Below, one piece after another: positions 14,237 to 29,600 of a stretch of DNA of 64,000 nt. Source of the DNA: Siphonodentalium dalli (Eukaryota > Mollusca > Scaphopoda > Gadilida > Siphonodentaliidae). The notes beneath the pieces are model-generated. The model did not search any database and had not been told where the DNA came from. It saw only the letters and a program-made list of their open reading frames with translations. Position numbers and translations under genes: made by a program. The stretch is from contig CP136065.1 in assembly GCA_032622095.1 (NCBI GenBank), forward strand, positions 100,255,918 through 100,319,917, written 5' to 3'. Within the stretch, counting starts at the first letter, position 1. Every line of letters starts with the position of its first letter.

Positions 14237-17200
14237 TAATTGATATGATGGTTCTAATTAATTGATATGATGGTCCTGTTTAATTGATATGATGGTTCTG
14301 ATTAATTGATATGATGGTCCTGTTTAATTGATATGATGGTCCTGTTTAATTGATATGATGGTCCTGTTTAATTGATATGATGGTCCTGTTTAATTGATAT
14401 GATGGTCCTGCTTAATTGATATGATGGTTCTGCTTAATTGATATGATGGTCCTGCTTAATTGATATGATGGTTCTGCTTAATTGATATGATGGTCCTGCT
14501 TAATTGATATGATGGTCCTGTTTAATTGGTAGGATGGTCCTGTTTAATTGATATGATAGTCCTGTTTAATTGATATGATGGTCCTGTTTAATTGATATGT
14601 TGGTCCTGCTTAATTGATATGATGGTTCTGCTTAATTGATATGATGGTCCTGCTTAATTGATAAGATGGTCCTGCTTAATTGATATGATGGTCCTGTTTA
14701 ATTGATATGATGGTCCAGCTTAATTGATATGATGGTCCTGTTTAATTGATATGATGGTCCTGCTTAATTGATATGATGGTCCTGTTTAATTGGTAGGATG
14801 GTCCTGTTTAATTGATATGATCGTCCTGTTTAATTGATATGATGGTCCTGCTTAATTGATATGATGGTCCTGTTTAATTGGTAGGATGGTCCTGTTTAAT
14901 TGATATGATGGTCCTGTTTAATTGATATGATGGTCCAGCTTAATTGATATGATGGTCCTGCTTAATTGATATGATGGTCCTGTTTAATTGATATGATGGT
15001 CCTGTTTAATTGGTAGGATGGTCCTGTTTAATTGATATGATGGTTCTGATTAATTGATATGATGGTCCTGTTTAATTGATATGGTGGTCCTGCTTAATTG
15101 ATATGATGGTCCTGCTTAATTGATATGATGGTCCTGCTTAATTGATATGATGGTCCTGCTTAATTGATATGGTGATCCTGCTTAATTGATAAGATGGTCC
15201 TGCTTAATTGATATGATGGTCCTGTTTAATTGATATGATGGTCCAGCTTAATTGATATGATGGTCCTGTGTAATTGGTAGGATGGTCCTGTTTAATTGAT
15301 ATGATGGTCCAGCTTAATTGATATGATGGTCCTGTTTAATTGGTAGGATGGTCCTGTTTAATTGATATGATGGTCCAGCTTAATTGATATGATGGTCCTG
15401 TTTAATTGATATGATGGTCCAGCTTAATTGATATGATGGTCCTGTTTAATTGATGTGATGGTTCTGATTAATTGATATGATGGTCCTGTTTAATTGATAT
15501 GATGGTCCTGTTTAATTGGTAGGATGGTCCTGTTTAATTGATATGATGGTTCTGATTAATTGATATGATGGTCCAGCTTAATTGATATGATGGTCCTGTT
15601 TAATTGGTAGGATGGTCCTGTTTAATTGATATGATGGTCCAGCTTAATTGATATGATGGTCCTGTTTAATTGATATGATGGTCCTGCTTAATTGATATGA
15701 TGGTCCTGTTTAATTGATATGATGGTTCTGATTAATTGATATGATGGTCCAGCTTAATTGATATGATGGTCCTGTTTAATTGGTAGGATGGTCCAGTTTA
15801 ATTGATATGATGGTCCAGCTTAATTGATATGATGGTCCTGTTTAATTGATATGATGGTTCTGATTAATTGATATGATGGTCCTGTTTAATTGATATGATG
15901 GTTCTGTTTAATTGATATGATGGTCCTGTTTAATTGATATGATGGTTCTGATTAATTGATATGATGGTTCTGATTAATTGATATGATGGTTCTGATTAAT
16001 TGATATGATGGTCCAGTTTAATTGATATGATGGTCCAGCTTAATTGATATGATGGTCCTGTTTAATTGATATGATGGTTCTGATTAATTGATATGATGGT
16101 CCAGCTTAATTGATATGATGGTCCTGTTTAATTGATATGATGGTTCTAATTAATTGATATGATGGTCCCGTTTAATTGATATGATGGTCCTGCTTAATTG
16201 ATATGATGGTCCTGTTTAATTGATATGATGGTCCTGCTTAATTGATATGATGGTCCTGTTTAATTGATATGATGGTCCCGTTTAATTGATATGATGGTCC
16301 TGCTTAATTGATATGATGGTCCTGTTTAATTGATATGATGGTCCTGCTTAATTGATATGATGGTCCTGTTTAATTGATATGATGGTCCTGTTTAATTGAT
16401 ATGATGGTCCTGCTTAATTGATATGATGGTCCTGTTTAATTGATATGATGGTCCCGTTTAATTGATATGATGGTCCTGCTTAATTGATATGATGGTCCTG
16501 TTTAATTGATATGATGGTCCTGTTTAATTGATATGATGGTCCTGTTTAATTGATATGATGGTCCTGTTTAATTGATATGATGGTCCTGTTTAATTGATAT
16601 GATGGTCCTGTTTAATTGATATGATGGTTCTGATTAATTGATATGATGGTTCTGTTTAATTGATATGATGGTCCTGTTTAATTGATATGATGGTCCTGTT
16701 TAATTGATATGATGGTCCTGTTTAATTGATATGATGGTTCTGCTTAATTGGTAGGATGGTCCTGTTTAATTGATATGATGGTCCTGTTTAATTGATATGA
16801 TGGTTCTGCTTAATTGGTAGGATGGTCCTGTTTAATTGATATGATGGTTCTGATTAATTGATATGATGGTCCTGTTTAATTGATATGATGGTCCTGTTTA
16901 ATTGATATGATGGTCCTGTTTAATTGATATGATGGTCCCGTTTAATTGATATGATGGTCCTGCTTAATTGATATGATGGTCCTGTTTAATTGATATGATG
17001 GTCCTGCTTAATTGATATGATGGTCCTGTTTAATTGATATGATGGTCCTGTTTAACTGATATGATGGTTCTGATTAATTGATATGATGGTCCTGTTTAAT
17101 TGATATGATGGTCCTGTTTAATTGATATGATGGTCCTGCTTAATTGATATGATGGTCCTGTTTAATTGATATGATGGTCCTGTTTAATTGATATGATAGT

Positions 17201-20200
17201 CCTGTTTTATTGATATGATGGTCCTGTTTAATTGATATGATGGTCCTGTTTAATTGATAAGATGGTCCTGTTTAATTGATATGATGGTCCTGTTTAATTG
17301 ATATGATGGTCCTGTTTAATTGATATGATGGTCCTGATTAATTGATATGATGGTCCTGTTTAATTGATATGATGGTCCTGTTTAATTGATATGATGGTCC
17401 TGCTTAATTGATATGATGGTTCTGATTAATTGATATGATGGTCCTGTTTAATTGATATGATGGTCCTGTTTAATTGATATGATGGTCCTGCTTAATTGAT
17501 ATGATGGTTCTGTTTAATTGATATGATGGTCCTGTTTAATTGATATGATGGTCCTGCTTAATTGATATGATGGTCCTGTTTAATTGATATGATGGTCCTG
17601 CTTAATTGATATGATGGTTCTGTTTAGTTGGTAGGATGGTCCTGTTTAATTGATATGATGGTCCTGTTTCATTGATATGATGGTTCTGATTAATTGATAT
17701 GATGGTCCTGTTTAATTGATATGATGGTCCTGTTTAATTGATATGATGGTCCTGCTTAATTGATATGATGGTTCTGTTTAATTGATATGATGGTCCTGTT
17801 TAATTGATATGATGGTCCTGCTTAATTGATATGATGGTCCTGTTTAATTGATATGATGGTCCTGCTTAATTGATATGATGGTTCTGTTTAATTGGTAGGA
17901 TGGTCCTGTTTAATTGATATGATGGTTCTGATTAATTGATATGATGGTCCTGCTTAATTGATATGATGGTTCTGTTTAATTGATATGATGGTCCTGTTTA
18001 ATTGATATGATGGTCCTGTTTAATTGATATGATGGTTCTGATTAATTGATATGATGGTCCTGCTTAATTGATATGATGGTCCTGCTTAATTGATATGATG
18101 GTCCTGTTTAATTGATATGATGGTCCTGTTTAATTGATATGATGGTCCTGTTTAATTGATATGATGGTTCTGATTAATTGATATGATGGTCCTGTTTAAT
18201 TGATATGATGGTTCTGTTTAATTGATGTGATGGTCCTGTTTAATTGATATGATGGTTCTGATTAATTGATATGATGGTCTTGTTTAATTGGTAGGATGGT
18301 CCTGTTTAATTGGTAGGATGGTCCTGTTTAATTGGTAGGATGGTCCTGTTTAATTGATATGATGGTTCTGATTAATTGATATGATGGTCCTGTTTAATTG
18401 ATATGATGGTTCTGATTAATTGATATGATGGTCCTGTTTAATTGATATGATGGTCCTGTTTAATTGATATGATGGTCCTGCTTAATTGATATGATGGTTC
18501 TGTTTAATTGATATGATGGTCCTGTTTAATTGGTAGGATGGTCCTGTTTAATTGATATGATGGTTCTGATTAATTGATATGATGGTCCTGTTTAATTGAT
18601 GTGATGGTCCTGTTTAATTGATATGATGGTTCTGATTAATTGATATGATGGTCCTGTTTAATTGATATGATGGTCCTGTTTAATTGATATGATGGTTCTG
18701 ATTAATTGATATGATGGTCCTGTTTAATTGATATGATGGTCCTGTTTAATTGATATGATGGTTCTGTTTAATTGATATGATGGTTCTGATTAATTGATAT
18801 GATGGTTCTGCTTAATTGATAGGATGGTCCTGTTTAATTGGTAGGATGGTCCTGTTTAATTGATATGATGGTTCTGATTAATTGATATGATGGTCCTGTT
18901 TAATTGATAAGATGGTCCTGTTTAATTGATATGATGGTCCTGTTTAATTGATATGATGGTCCTGTTTAATTGATATGATGGTCCTGATTAATTGATATGA
19001 TGGTCCTGTTTAATTGATATGATGGTCCTGCTTAATTGATATGATGGTTCTGATTAATTGATATGATGGTCCTGTTTAATTGATATGATGGTCCTGCTTA
19101 ATTGATATGATGGTTCTGATTAATTGATATGATGGTCCTGTTTAATTGATATGATGGTCCTGTTTAATTGATATGATGGTCCTGCTTAATTGATATGATG
19201 GTTCTGTTTAATTGATATGATGGTCCTGTTTAATTGATATGATGGTCCTGCTTAATTGATATGATGGTCCTGTTTAATTGATATGATGGTCCTGCTTAAT
19301 TGATATGATGGTTCTGTTTAGTTGGTAGGATGGTCCTGTTTAATTGATATGATGGTCCTGTTTAATTGATATGATGGTTCTGATTAATTGATATGATGGT
19401 CCTGTTTAATTGATATGATGGTCCTGTTTAATTGATATGATGGTCCTGCTTAATTGATATGATGGTTCTGTTTAATTGATATGATGGTCCTGTTTAATTG
19501 ATATGATGGTCCTGCTTAATTGATATGATGGTCCTGTTTAATTGATATGATGGTCCTGCTTAATTGATATGATGGTTCTGTTTAATTGGTAGGATGGTCC
19601 TGTTTAATTGATATGATGGTTCTGATTAATTGATATGATGGTCCTGCTTAATTGATATGATGGTTCTGTTTAATTGATATGATGGTCCTGTTTAATTGAT
19701 ATGATGGTCCTGTTTAATTGATATGATGGTTCTGATTAATTGATATGATGGTCCTGCTTAATTGATATGATGGTCCTGCTTAATTGATATGATGGTCCTG
19801 TTTAATTGATATGATGGTCCTGTTTAATTGATATGATGGTCCTGTTTAATTGATATGATGGTTCTGATTAATTGATATGATGGTCCTGTTTAATTGATAT
19901 GATGGTTCTGTTTAATTGATGTGATGGTCCTGTTTAATTGATATGATGGTTCTGATTAATTGATATGATGGTCTTGTTTAATTGGTAGGATGGTCCTGTT
20001 TAATTGGTAGGATGGTCCTGTTTAATTGGTAGGATGGTCCTGTTTAATTGATATGATGGTTCTGATTAATTGATATGATGGTCCTGTTTAATTGATATGA
20101 TGGTTCTGTTTAATTGATGTGATGGTCCTGTTTAATTGATATGATGGTTCTGATTAATTGATATGATGGTCCTGTTTAATTGGTAGGATGGTCCTGTTTA

Positions 20201-23200
20201 ATTGGTAGGATGGTCCTGTTTAATTGGTAGGATGGTCCTGTTTAATTGATATGATGGTTCTGATTAATTGATATGATGGTCCTGTTTAATTGATGTGATG
20301 GTCCTGTTTAATTGATATGATGGTTCTGATTAATTGATATGATGGTCCTGTTTAATTGATATGATGGTCCTGTTTAATTGATATGATGGTTCTGATTAAT
20401 TGATATGATGGTCCTGTTTAATTGATATGATGGTCCTGTTTAATTGATATGATGGTCCTGTTTAATTGATATGATGGTTCTGTTTAATTGATGTGATGGT
20501 CCTGTTTAATTGATATGATGGTTCTGATTAATTGATATGATGGTTCTGCTTAATTGATATGATGGTTCTGCTTAATTGATATGATGGTTCTGCTTAATTG
20601 ATAGGATGGTCCTGTTTAATTGGTAGGATTGTCCTGTTTAATTGATATGATGGTTCTGTTTAATTGATATGATGGTTCTGATTAATTGATATGATGGTTC
20701 TGCTTAATTGATAGGATGGTCCTGTTTAATTGGTAGGATGGTCCTGTTTAATTGATATGATGGTTCTGATTAATTGATATGATGGTTCTGTTTAATTGGT
20801 AGGATGGTCCTGTTTAATTGATATGATGGTTCTGCTTAATTGATATGATGGTCCTGCTTAATTGATATGATGGTCCTGTTTAATTGATATGATGGTTCTG
20901 ATTAATTGATATGATGGTCCTGTTTAATTGATATGATGGTCCTGTTTAATTGGTAGGATGGTCCTGTTTAATTGATATGATGGTTCTGATTAATTGATAT
21001 GATGGTCCTGTTTAATTGATATGATGGTCCTGCTTAATTGATATGATGGTTCTGATTAATTGATATGATGGTCCTGTTTAATTGATATGATGGTTCTGCT
21101 TAATTGATATGATGGTCCTGTTTAATTGATATGATGGTCCTGTTTAATTGATATGATGGTCCTGTTTAATTGATATGATGGTCCTGTTTAATTGATATGA
21201 TGGTCCTGTTTAATTGATATGATGGTTCTGATTAATTGATATGATGGTCCTGCTTAATTGATATGATGGTCCTGTTTAATTGGTAGGATGGTCCTGTTTA
21301 ATTGGTAGGATGGTCCTGTTTAATTGGTAGGATGGTCCTGTTTAATTGATATGATGGTTCTGATTAATTGATATGATGGTCCTGTTTAATTGATATGATG
21401 GTTCTGTTTAATTGATGTGATGGTCCTGATTAATTGATATGATGGTTCTGCTTAATTGATATGATGGTTCTGATTAATTGATATGATGGTTCTGTTTAAT
21501 TGATATGATGGTTCTGATTAATTGATATGATGGTCCTGTTTAATTGATATGATGGTTCTGTTTAATTGATATGATGGTCCTGTTTAATTGATATGATGGT
21601 CCTGCTTAATTGATATGATGGTTCTGATTAATTGATATGATGGTTCTGATTAATTGATATGATGGTTCTGTTTAATTGGTAGGATGGTCCTGTTTAATTG
21701 ATATGATGGTTCTGTTTAATTGATATGATGGTTCTGTTTAATTGATATGATGGTCCTGTTTAATTGATATGATGGTTCTGATTAATTGATATGATGGTCC
21801 TGTTTAATTGATATGATGGTCCTGTTTAATTGGTAGGATGGTCCTGTTTAATTGATATGATGGTTCTGATTAATTGATATGATGGTCCTGTTTAATTGAT
21901 ATGATGGTCCTGCTTAATTGATATGATGGTTCTGATTAATTGATATGATGGTCCTGTTTAATTGATATGATGGTTCTGCTTAATTGATATGATGGTCCTG
22001 TTTAATTGATATGATGGTCCTGTTTAATTGATATGATGGTCCTGTTTAATTGATATGATGGTCCTGTTTAATTGATATGATGGTCCTGTTTAATTGATAT
22101 GATGGTTCTGATTAATTGATATGATGGTCCTGTTTAATTGATATGATGGTCCTGTTTAATTGATATGATGGTCCTGTTTAATTGATATGATGGTCCTGTT
22201 TAATTGATATGATGGTCCTGTTTAATTGATATGATGGTTCTGATTAATTGATATGATGGTTCTGATTAATTGATATGATGGTCCAGCTTAATTGATATGA
22301 TGGTCCTGTTTAATTGGTAGGATATGGTCCTGTTTAATTGATATGATGGTCCAGCTTAATTGATATGATGGTCCTGATTAATTGATATGATGGTCCTGCT
22401 TAATTGGTAGGATGGTCCTGTTTAATTGATATGATGGTTCTGATTAATTGATATGATGGTCCTGCTTAATTGATATGATGGTCCTGTTTAATTGATATGA
22501 TGGTTCTGATTAATTGATATGATGGTTCTGCTTAATTGGTAGGATGGTCCTGTTTAATTGATATGATGGTTCTGATTAATTGATATGATGGTTCTGCTTA
22601 ATTGGTAGGATGGTCCAGTTTAATTGATATGATGGTCCAGCTTAATTGATATGATGGTCCTGTTTAATTGATATGATGGTTCTGATTAATTGATATGATG
22701 GTCCTGTTTAATTGATATGATGGTCCTGTTTAATTGATATGATGGTTCTGCTTAATTGATATGATGGTCCTGTTTAATTGATATGATGGTCCTGTTTAAT
22801 TGATATGATGGTTCTGCTTAATTGGTAGGATGGTCCTGTTTAATTGATATGATGGTCCTGTTTAATTGATATGATGGTCCTGCTTTATTGATATGATGGT
22901 CCTGTTTAATTGATATGATGGTCCTGTTTAATTGATATGATGGTCCTGTTTAATTGATATGATGGTCCTGTTTAATTGATATGATGGTCCTGTTTAATTG
23001 ATATGATGGTCCTGTTTAATTGGTAGGATGGTCCTGTTTAATTGATATGATGGTCCTGTTTAATTGGTATGATGGTCCTGTTTAATTGGTAGGATGGTTC
23101 TGTTTAATTGATATGATGGTTCTGATTAATTGATATGATGGTCCTGCTTAATTGATATGATGGTCCTGTTTAATTGATATGATGGTCCTGTTTAATTGAT

Positions 23201-23696
23201 ATGATGGTCCTGTTTAATTGATATGGTGGTCCTGTTTAATTGATATGGTGGTCCTGTTTAATTGATGTGATGGTTCTGTTTAATTGATATGATGGTCCTG
23301 TTTAATTGATATGATGGTCCTGTTTAATTGATATGGTGGTCCTGTTTAATTGATATGGTGGTCCTGTTTAATTGATGTGATGGTTCTGTTTAATTGATAT
23401 GATGGTCCTGTTTAATTGATATGATGGTCCTGTTTAATTGATATGATGGTCCTGTTTAATTGATATGGTGGTCCTGTTTAATTGATGTGATGGTTCTGTT
23501 TAATTGATATGATGGTCCTGTTTAATTGATATGGTGGTCCTGTTTAATTGATGTGATGGTTCTGTTTAATTGATATGATGGTCCTGTTTAATTGATATGA
23601 TGGTTCTGATTAATTGATGTGATGGTTCTGTTTAATTGATATGATGGTCCAGCTTAATTGATATGATGGTTCTGCTTAATTGGTATGATGGTCCTG
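14237..23696 (+). repeat. Higher-order block of the 22-bp array, copy III (duplicate of 1-9372)
   Basis: This is a near-identical second copy of 1-9372 in the same orientation. It is 88 bp (exactly four units) longer because of extra units at about 21430-21550. At least one base difference is visible: GGATTGTCC at 20630, where copy I has GGATGGTCC at 6394. It carries the same 2-bp insertion (GGATATGGTCC) near 22316 that copy I has near 7992. Shared private variants plus so few differences point to a recent segmental duplication inside the array, not independent drift. Confidence 0.87.
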
Positions 23697-26600
23697 CTTA
23701 ATTGGTATGATGGTCCTGCTTAATTGGTATGATGGTCCTGCTTAATTGGTATGATGGTCCTGCTTAATTGGTAGGATGGTTCTGTTTAATTGGTAGGATG
23801 GTCCTGTTTAATTGGTATGATGGTCCTGCTTAATTGATAGGATGGTCCTGTTTAATTGGTATGATGGTCCAGCTTAATTGATATGATGGTCCTGTTTAAT
23901 TGATATGATGGTTCTGATTAATTGATATGATGGTCCTGTTTAATTGATATGATGGTTCTGATTAATTGATATGATGGTCCTGTTTAATTGATATGATGGT
24001 CCTGTTTAATTGATATGATGGTCCTGTTTAGTTGGTATGATGGTCCTGTTTAATTGATATGATGGTCCTGTTTAATTGATATGATGGTCCTGTTTAATTG
24101 ATATGATGGTCCTGTTTAATTGATATGATGGTTCTGCTTAATTGATAAGATGGTCCAGCTTAATTGATATGATGGTCCTGTTTAATTGATATGATGGTCC
24201 TGTTTAATTGATAAGATGGTCCAGCTTAATTGATATGATGGTCCTGTTTAATTGATATGATGGTCCTGCTTAATTGATAAGATGGTCCAGCTTAATTGAT
24301 ATGATGGTCCTGTTTAATTGATATGATGGTCCTGTTTAATTGATAAGATGGTCCAGCTTAATTGATATGATGGTCCTGTTTAATTGATATGATGGTTCTG
24401 CTTAATTGATAAGATGGTCCAGCTTAATTGATATGATGGTCCTGTTTAATTGATATGATGGTCCTGTTTAATTGATATGATGGTTCTGCTTAATTGATAA
24501 GATGGTCCTGCTTAATTGATATGATGGTCCTGTTTAATTGATATGATGGTTCTGATTAATTGATATGATGGTCCTGTTTAATTGATATGATGGTCCTGCT
24601 TAATTGATGTGATGGTCCTGTTTAATTGATATGATGGTCCTGTTTAATTGATATGATGGTCCTGTTTAATTGATATGATGGTCCTGTTTAATTGATATGA
24701 TGGTCCTGTTTAATTGATATGATGGTTCTGATTAATTGATATGATGGTCCTGCTTAATTGATATGATGGTCCTGTTTAATTGATATGATGGTCCTGTTTA
24801 ATTGGTAGGATGGTCCTGTTTAATTGATATGATGGTTCTGATTAATTGATATGATGGTTCTGATTAATTGGTAGGATGGTCCTGTTTAATTGATATGATG
24901 GTTCTGATTAATTGATATGATGGTCCTGTTTAATTGGTAGGATGGTCCTGTTTAATTGATATGATGGTTCTGATTAATTGATATGATGGTCCTGTTTAAT
25001 TGGTAGGATGGTCCTGTTTAATTGGTAGGATGGTCCTGTTTAATTGATATGATGGTCCTGTTTAATTGGTAGGATGGTCCTGTTTAATTGATATGATGGT
25101 TCTGATTAATTGATATGATGGTCCTGTTTAATTGGTAGGATGGTCCAGTTTAATTGATATGATGGTCCTGCTTAATTGATATGATGGTCCTGTTTAATTG
25201 ATATGATGGTTCTGATTAATTGATATGATGGTCCTGTTTAATTGATATGATGGTCCTGTTTAATTGGTAGGATGGTCCTGTTTAATTGATATGATGGTCC
25301 TGTTTAATTGATATGATGGTTCTGATTAATTGATATGATGGTCCTGCTTAATTGATATGATGGTCCTGTTTAATTGATATGATGGTCCTGTTTAATTGGT
25401 ATGATGGTCCTGTTTAATTGGTAGGATGGTCCAGCTTAATTGGTATGATGGTCCTGTTTAATTGGTATGATGGTCCAGCTTAATTGATATGATGGTCCTG
25501 TTTAATTGATAGGATGGTCCTGTTTAATTGATATGATGGTCCTGTTTAATTGATATGATGGTCCTGTTTAATTGATATGATGGTTCTGATTAATTGATAT
25601 GATGGTCCTGCTTAATTGATATGATGGTCCTGTTTAATTGATATGATGGTCCTGTTTAATTGATATGATGGTTCTGCTTAATTGGTAGGATGGTCCTGTT
25701 TAATTGATATGATGGTCCTGTTTAATTGATATGATGGTCCTGCTTTATTGATATGATGGTCCTGTTTAATTGGTAGGATGGTCCTGTTTAATTGATATGA
25801 TGGTTCTGATTAATTGATATGATGGTTCTGATTAATTGGTATGATGGTCCTGTTTAATTGGTAGGATGGTCCTGTTTAATTGATATGATGGTCCAGCTTA
25901 ATTGATATGATGGTTCTGATTAATTGATATGATGGTCCTGTTTAATTGGTAGGATGGTCCTGTTTAATTGATATGATGGTTCTGATTAATTGATATGATG
26001 GTCCTGTTTAATTGATATGATGGTCCTGTTTAATTGGTAGGATGGTCCTGTTTAATTGGTAGGATGGTCCTGTTTAATTGATATGATGGTTCTGATTAAT
26101 TGATATGATGGTCCTGTTTAATTGGTAGGATGGTCCTGTTTAATTGATATGATGGTCCTGTTTAATTGATATGATGGTTCTGATTAATTGATATGATGGT
26201 CCTGCTTAATTGATATGATGGTCCTGTTTAATTGATATGATGGTCCTGTTTAATTGATATGATGGTCCTGTTTAATTGGTAGGATGGTCCTGTTTAATTG
26301 ATATGATGGTCCTGTTTAATTGATATGATGGTTCTGATTAATTGATATGATGGTCCTGCTTAATTGATATGATGGTCCTGTTTAATTGATATGATGGTCC
26401 TGTTTAATTGGTATGATGGTCCTGTTTAATTGGTAGGATGGTCCTGTTTAATTGATATGATGGTTCTGATTAATTGATATGATGGTCCTGTTTAATTGAT
26501 ATGATGGTCCTGTTTAATTGGTAGGATGGTCCTGTTTAATTGATATGATGGTCCTGTTTAATTGATATGATGGTTCTGATTAATTGATATGATGGTCCTG

Positions 26601-29600
26601 CTTAATTGATATGATGGTCCTGTTTAATTGATATGATGGTCCTGTTTAATTGGTATGATGGTCCTGTTTAATTGGTAGGATGGTCCTGTTTAATTGATAT
26701 GATGGTTCTGATTAATTGATATGATGGTCCTGTTTAATTGATATGATGGTCCTGTTTAATTGGTAGGATGGTCCTGTTTAATTGATATGATGGTTCTGAT
26801 TAATTGATATGATGGTCCTGTTTAATTGGTAGGATGGTCCAGTTTAATTGATATGATGGTCCTGCTTAATTGATATGATGGTCCTGTTTAATTGATATGA
26901 TGGTTCTGATTAATTGATATGATGGTCCTGTTTAATTGATATGATGGTCCTGTTTAATTGGTAGGATGGTCCTGTTTAATTGATATGATGGTCCTGTTTA
27001 ATTGATATGATGGTTCTGATTAATTGATATGATGGTCCTGCTTAATTGATATGATGGTCCTGTTTAATTGATATGATGGTCCTGTTTAATTGGTATGATG
27101 GTCCTGTTTAATTGGTAGGATGGTCCTGTTTAATTGATATGATGGTTCTGATTAATTGATATGATGGTCCTGCTTAATTGATATGATGGTCCTGTTTAAT
27201 TGATATGATGGTCCTGTTTAATTGATATGATGGTTCTGCTTAATTGGTAGGATGGTCCTGTTTAATTGATATGATGGTCCTGTTTAATTGATATGATGGT
27301 CCTGCTTTATTGATATGATGGTCCTGTTTAATTGGTAGGATGGTCCTGTTTAATTGATATGATGGTCCTGTTTAATTGATATGATGGTCCTGTTTAATTG
27401 ATATGATGGTCCTGTTTAATTGATATGATGGTCCTGTTTAATTGGTAGGATGGTCCTGTTTAATTGATATGATGGTCCTGTTTAATTGATATGATGGTTC
27501 TGATTAATTGATATGATGGTCCTGCTTAATTGATATGATGGTCCTGTTTAATTGATATGATGGTCCTGTTTAATTGATATGATGGTCCTGTTTAATTGAT
27601 ATGGTGGTCCTGTTTAATTGATGTGATGGTTCTGTTTAATTGATATGATGGTTCTGATTAATTGATATGATGGTCCTGTTTAATTGATATGATGGTCCTG
27701 TTTAATTGATATGATGGTTCTGATTAATTGATATGATGGTCCTGCTTAATTGATATGATGGTTCTGATTAATTGATATGATGGTCCTGCTTAATTGATAT
27801 GATGGTCCTGTTTAATTGATATGATGGTCCTGTTTAATTGATATGATGGTTCTGCTTAATTGGTATGATGGTCCTGCTTAATTGGTATGATGGTCCTGCT
27901 TAATTGGTAGGATGGTTCTGTTTAATTGATATGATGGTCCTGTTTAATTGATATGATGGTTCTGTTTAATTGGTAGGATGGTCCTGTTTAATTGGTATGA
28001 TGGTCCTGCTTAATTGATATGATGGTCCTGTTTAATTGATATGATGGTTCTGATTAATTGATATGATGGTCCTGCTTAATTGATATGATGGTCCTGTTTA
28101 ATTGATATGATGGTCCTGTTTAATTGGTAGGATGGTCCTGTTTAATTGATATGATGGTCCTGTTTAATTGATATGATGGTCCTGTTTAATTGATATGATG
28201 GTCCTGTTTAATTGATATGATGGTTCTGCTTAATTGATAAGATGGTCCAGCTTAATTGATATGATGGTCCTGTTTAATTGATATGATTGTCCTGTTTAAT
28301 TGATAAGATGGTCCAGCTTAATTGATATGTTGGTCCTGTTTAATTGATATGATGGTCCTGCTTAATTGATAAGATGGTCCAGCTTAATTGATATGATGGT
28401 CCTGTTTAATTGATATGATGGTCCTGTTTAATTGATAAGATGGTCCAGCTTAATTGATATGATGGTCCTGTTTAATTGATATGATGGTTCTGCTTAATTG
28501 ATAAGATGGTCCAGCTTAATTGATATGATGGTCCTGTTTAATTGATATGATGGTCCTGTTTAATTGATATGATGGTTCTGCTTAATTGATAAGATGGTCC
28601 AGCTTAATTGATATGATGGTCCTGTTTAATTGATATGATGGTTCTGATTAATTGATATGATGGTCCTGTTTAATTGATATGATGGTCCTGTTTAATTGGT
28701 ATGATGGTCCTGTTTAATTGATATGATGGTCCTGTTTAATTGATATGATGGTCCTGTTTAATTGATATGATGGTCCTGTTTAATTGATATGATGGTTCTG
28801 CTTAATTGATAAGATGGTCCAGCTTAATTGATATGATGGTCCTGTTTAATTGATAAGATGGTCCAGCTTAATTGATATGATGGTTCTGATTAATTGATAT
28901 GATGGTTCTGATTAATTGATATGATGGTCCTGTTTAATTGATATGATGGTCCTGTTTAATTGATATGATGGTCCTGTTTAATTGGTATGATGGTCCTGTT
29001 TAATTGATATGATGGTCCTGTTTAATTGATATGATGGTCCTGTTTAATTGATATGATGGTCCTGTTTAATTGATATGATGGTTCTGCTTAATTGGTAGGA
29101 TGGTCCTGTTTAATTGATATGATGGTCCTGTTTAATTGATATGATGGTCCTGTTTAATTGATATGATGGTTCTGCTTAATTGGTAGGATGGTCCTGTTTA
29201 ATTGATATGATGGTCCTGTTTAATTAATATGATGGTCCTGTTTAATTGATATGATGGTTCTGCTTAATTGGTAGGATGGTCCTGTTTAATTGATATGATG
29301 GTCCTGTTTAATTGATATGATGGTCCTGCTTTATTGATATGATGGTCCTGTTTAATTGGTAGGATGGTCCTGTTTAATTGATATGATGGTCCTGTTTAAT
29401 TGATATGATGGTCCTGTTTAATTGATATGATGGTCCTGTTTAATTGATATGATGGTCCTGTTTAATTGGTAGGATGGTCCTGTTTAATTGATATGATGGT
29501 TCTGCTTAATTGATAAGATGGTCCTGTTTAATTGATATGATGGTTCTGATTAATTGATATGATGGTCCTGCTTAATTGATATGATGGTTCTGATTAATTG

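Larger units (their letters stand above)
10100..16102 (+). repeat. 3,432-bp-offset tandem segmental duplication within the array
   Basis: Positions 10100-12670 match 13532-16102 with an offset of 3,432 bp, which is exactly 156 units. Diagnostic markers in both copies are the TTCTAATT triplets (about 10249 and 10711 against 13681 and 14143), the GATAGT variant (11123 and 14555) and GGTGATCC (11739 and 15171). Within each copy the TTCTAATT cluster is itself duplicated at 462 bp (21 units). The piece between the two arms, 12893-13526, matches 1913-2546. Confidence 0.83.
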
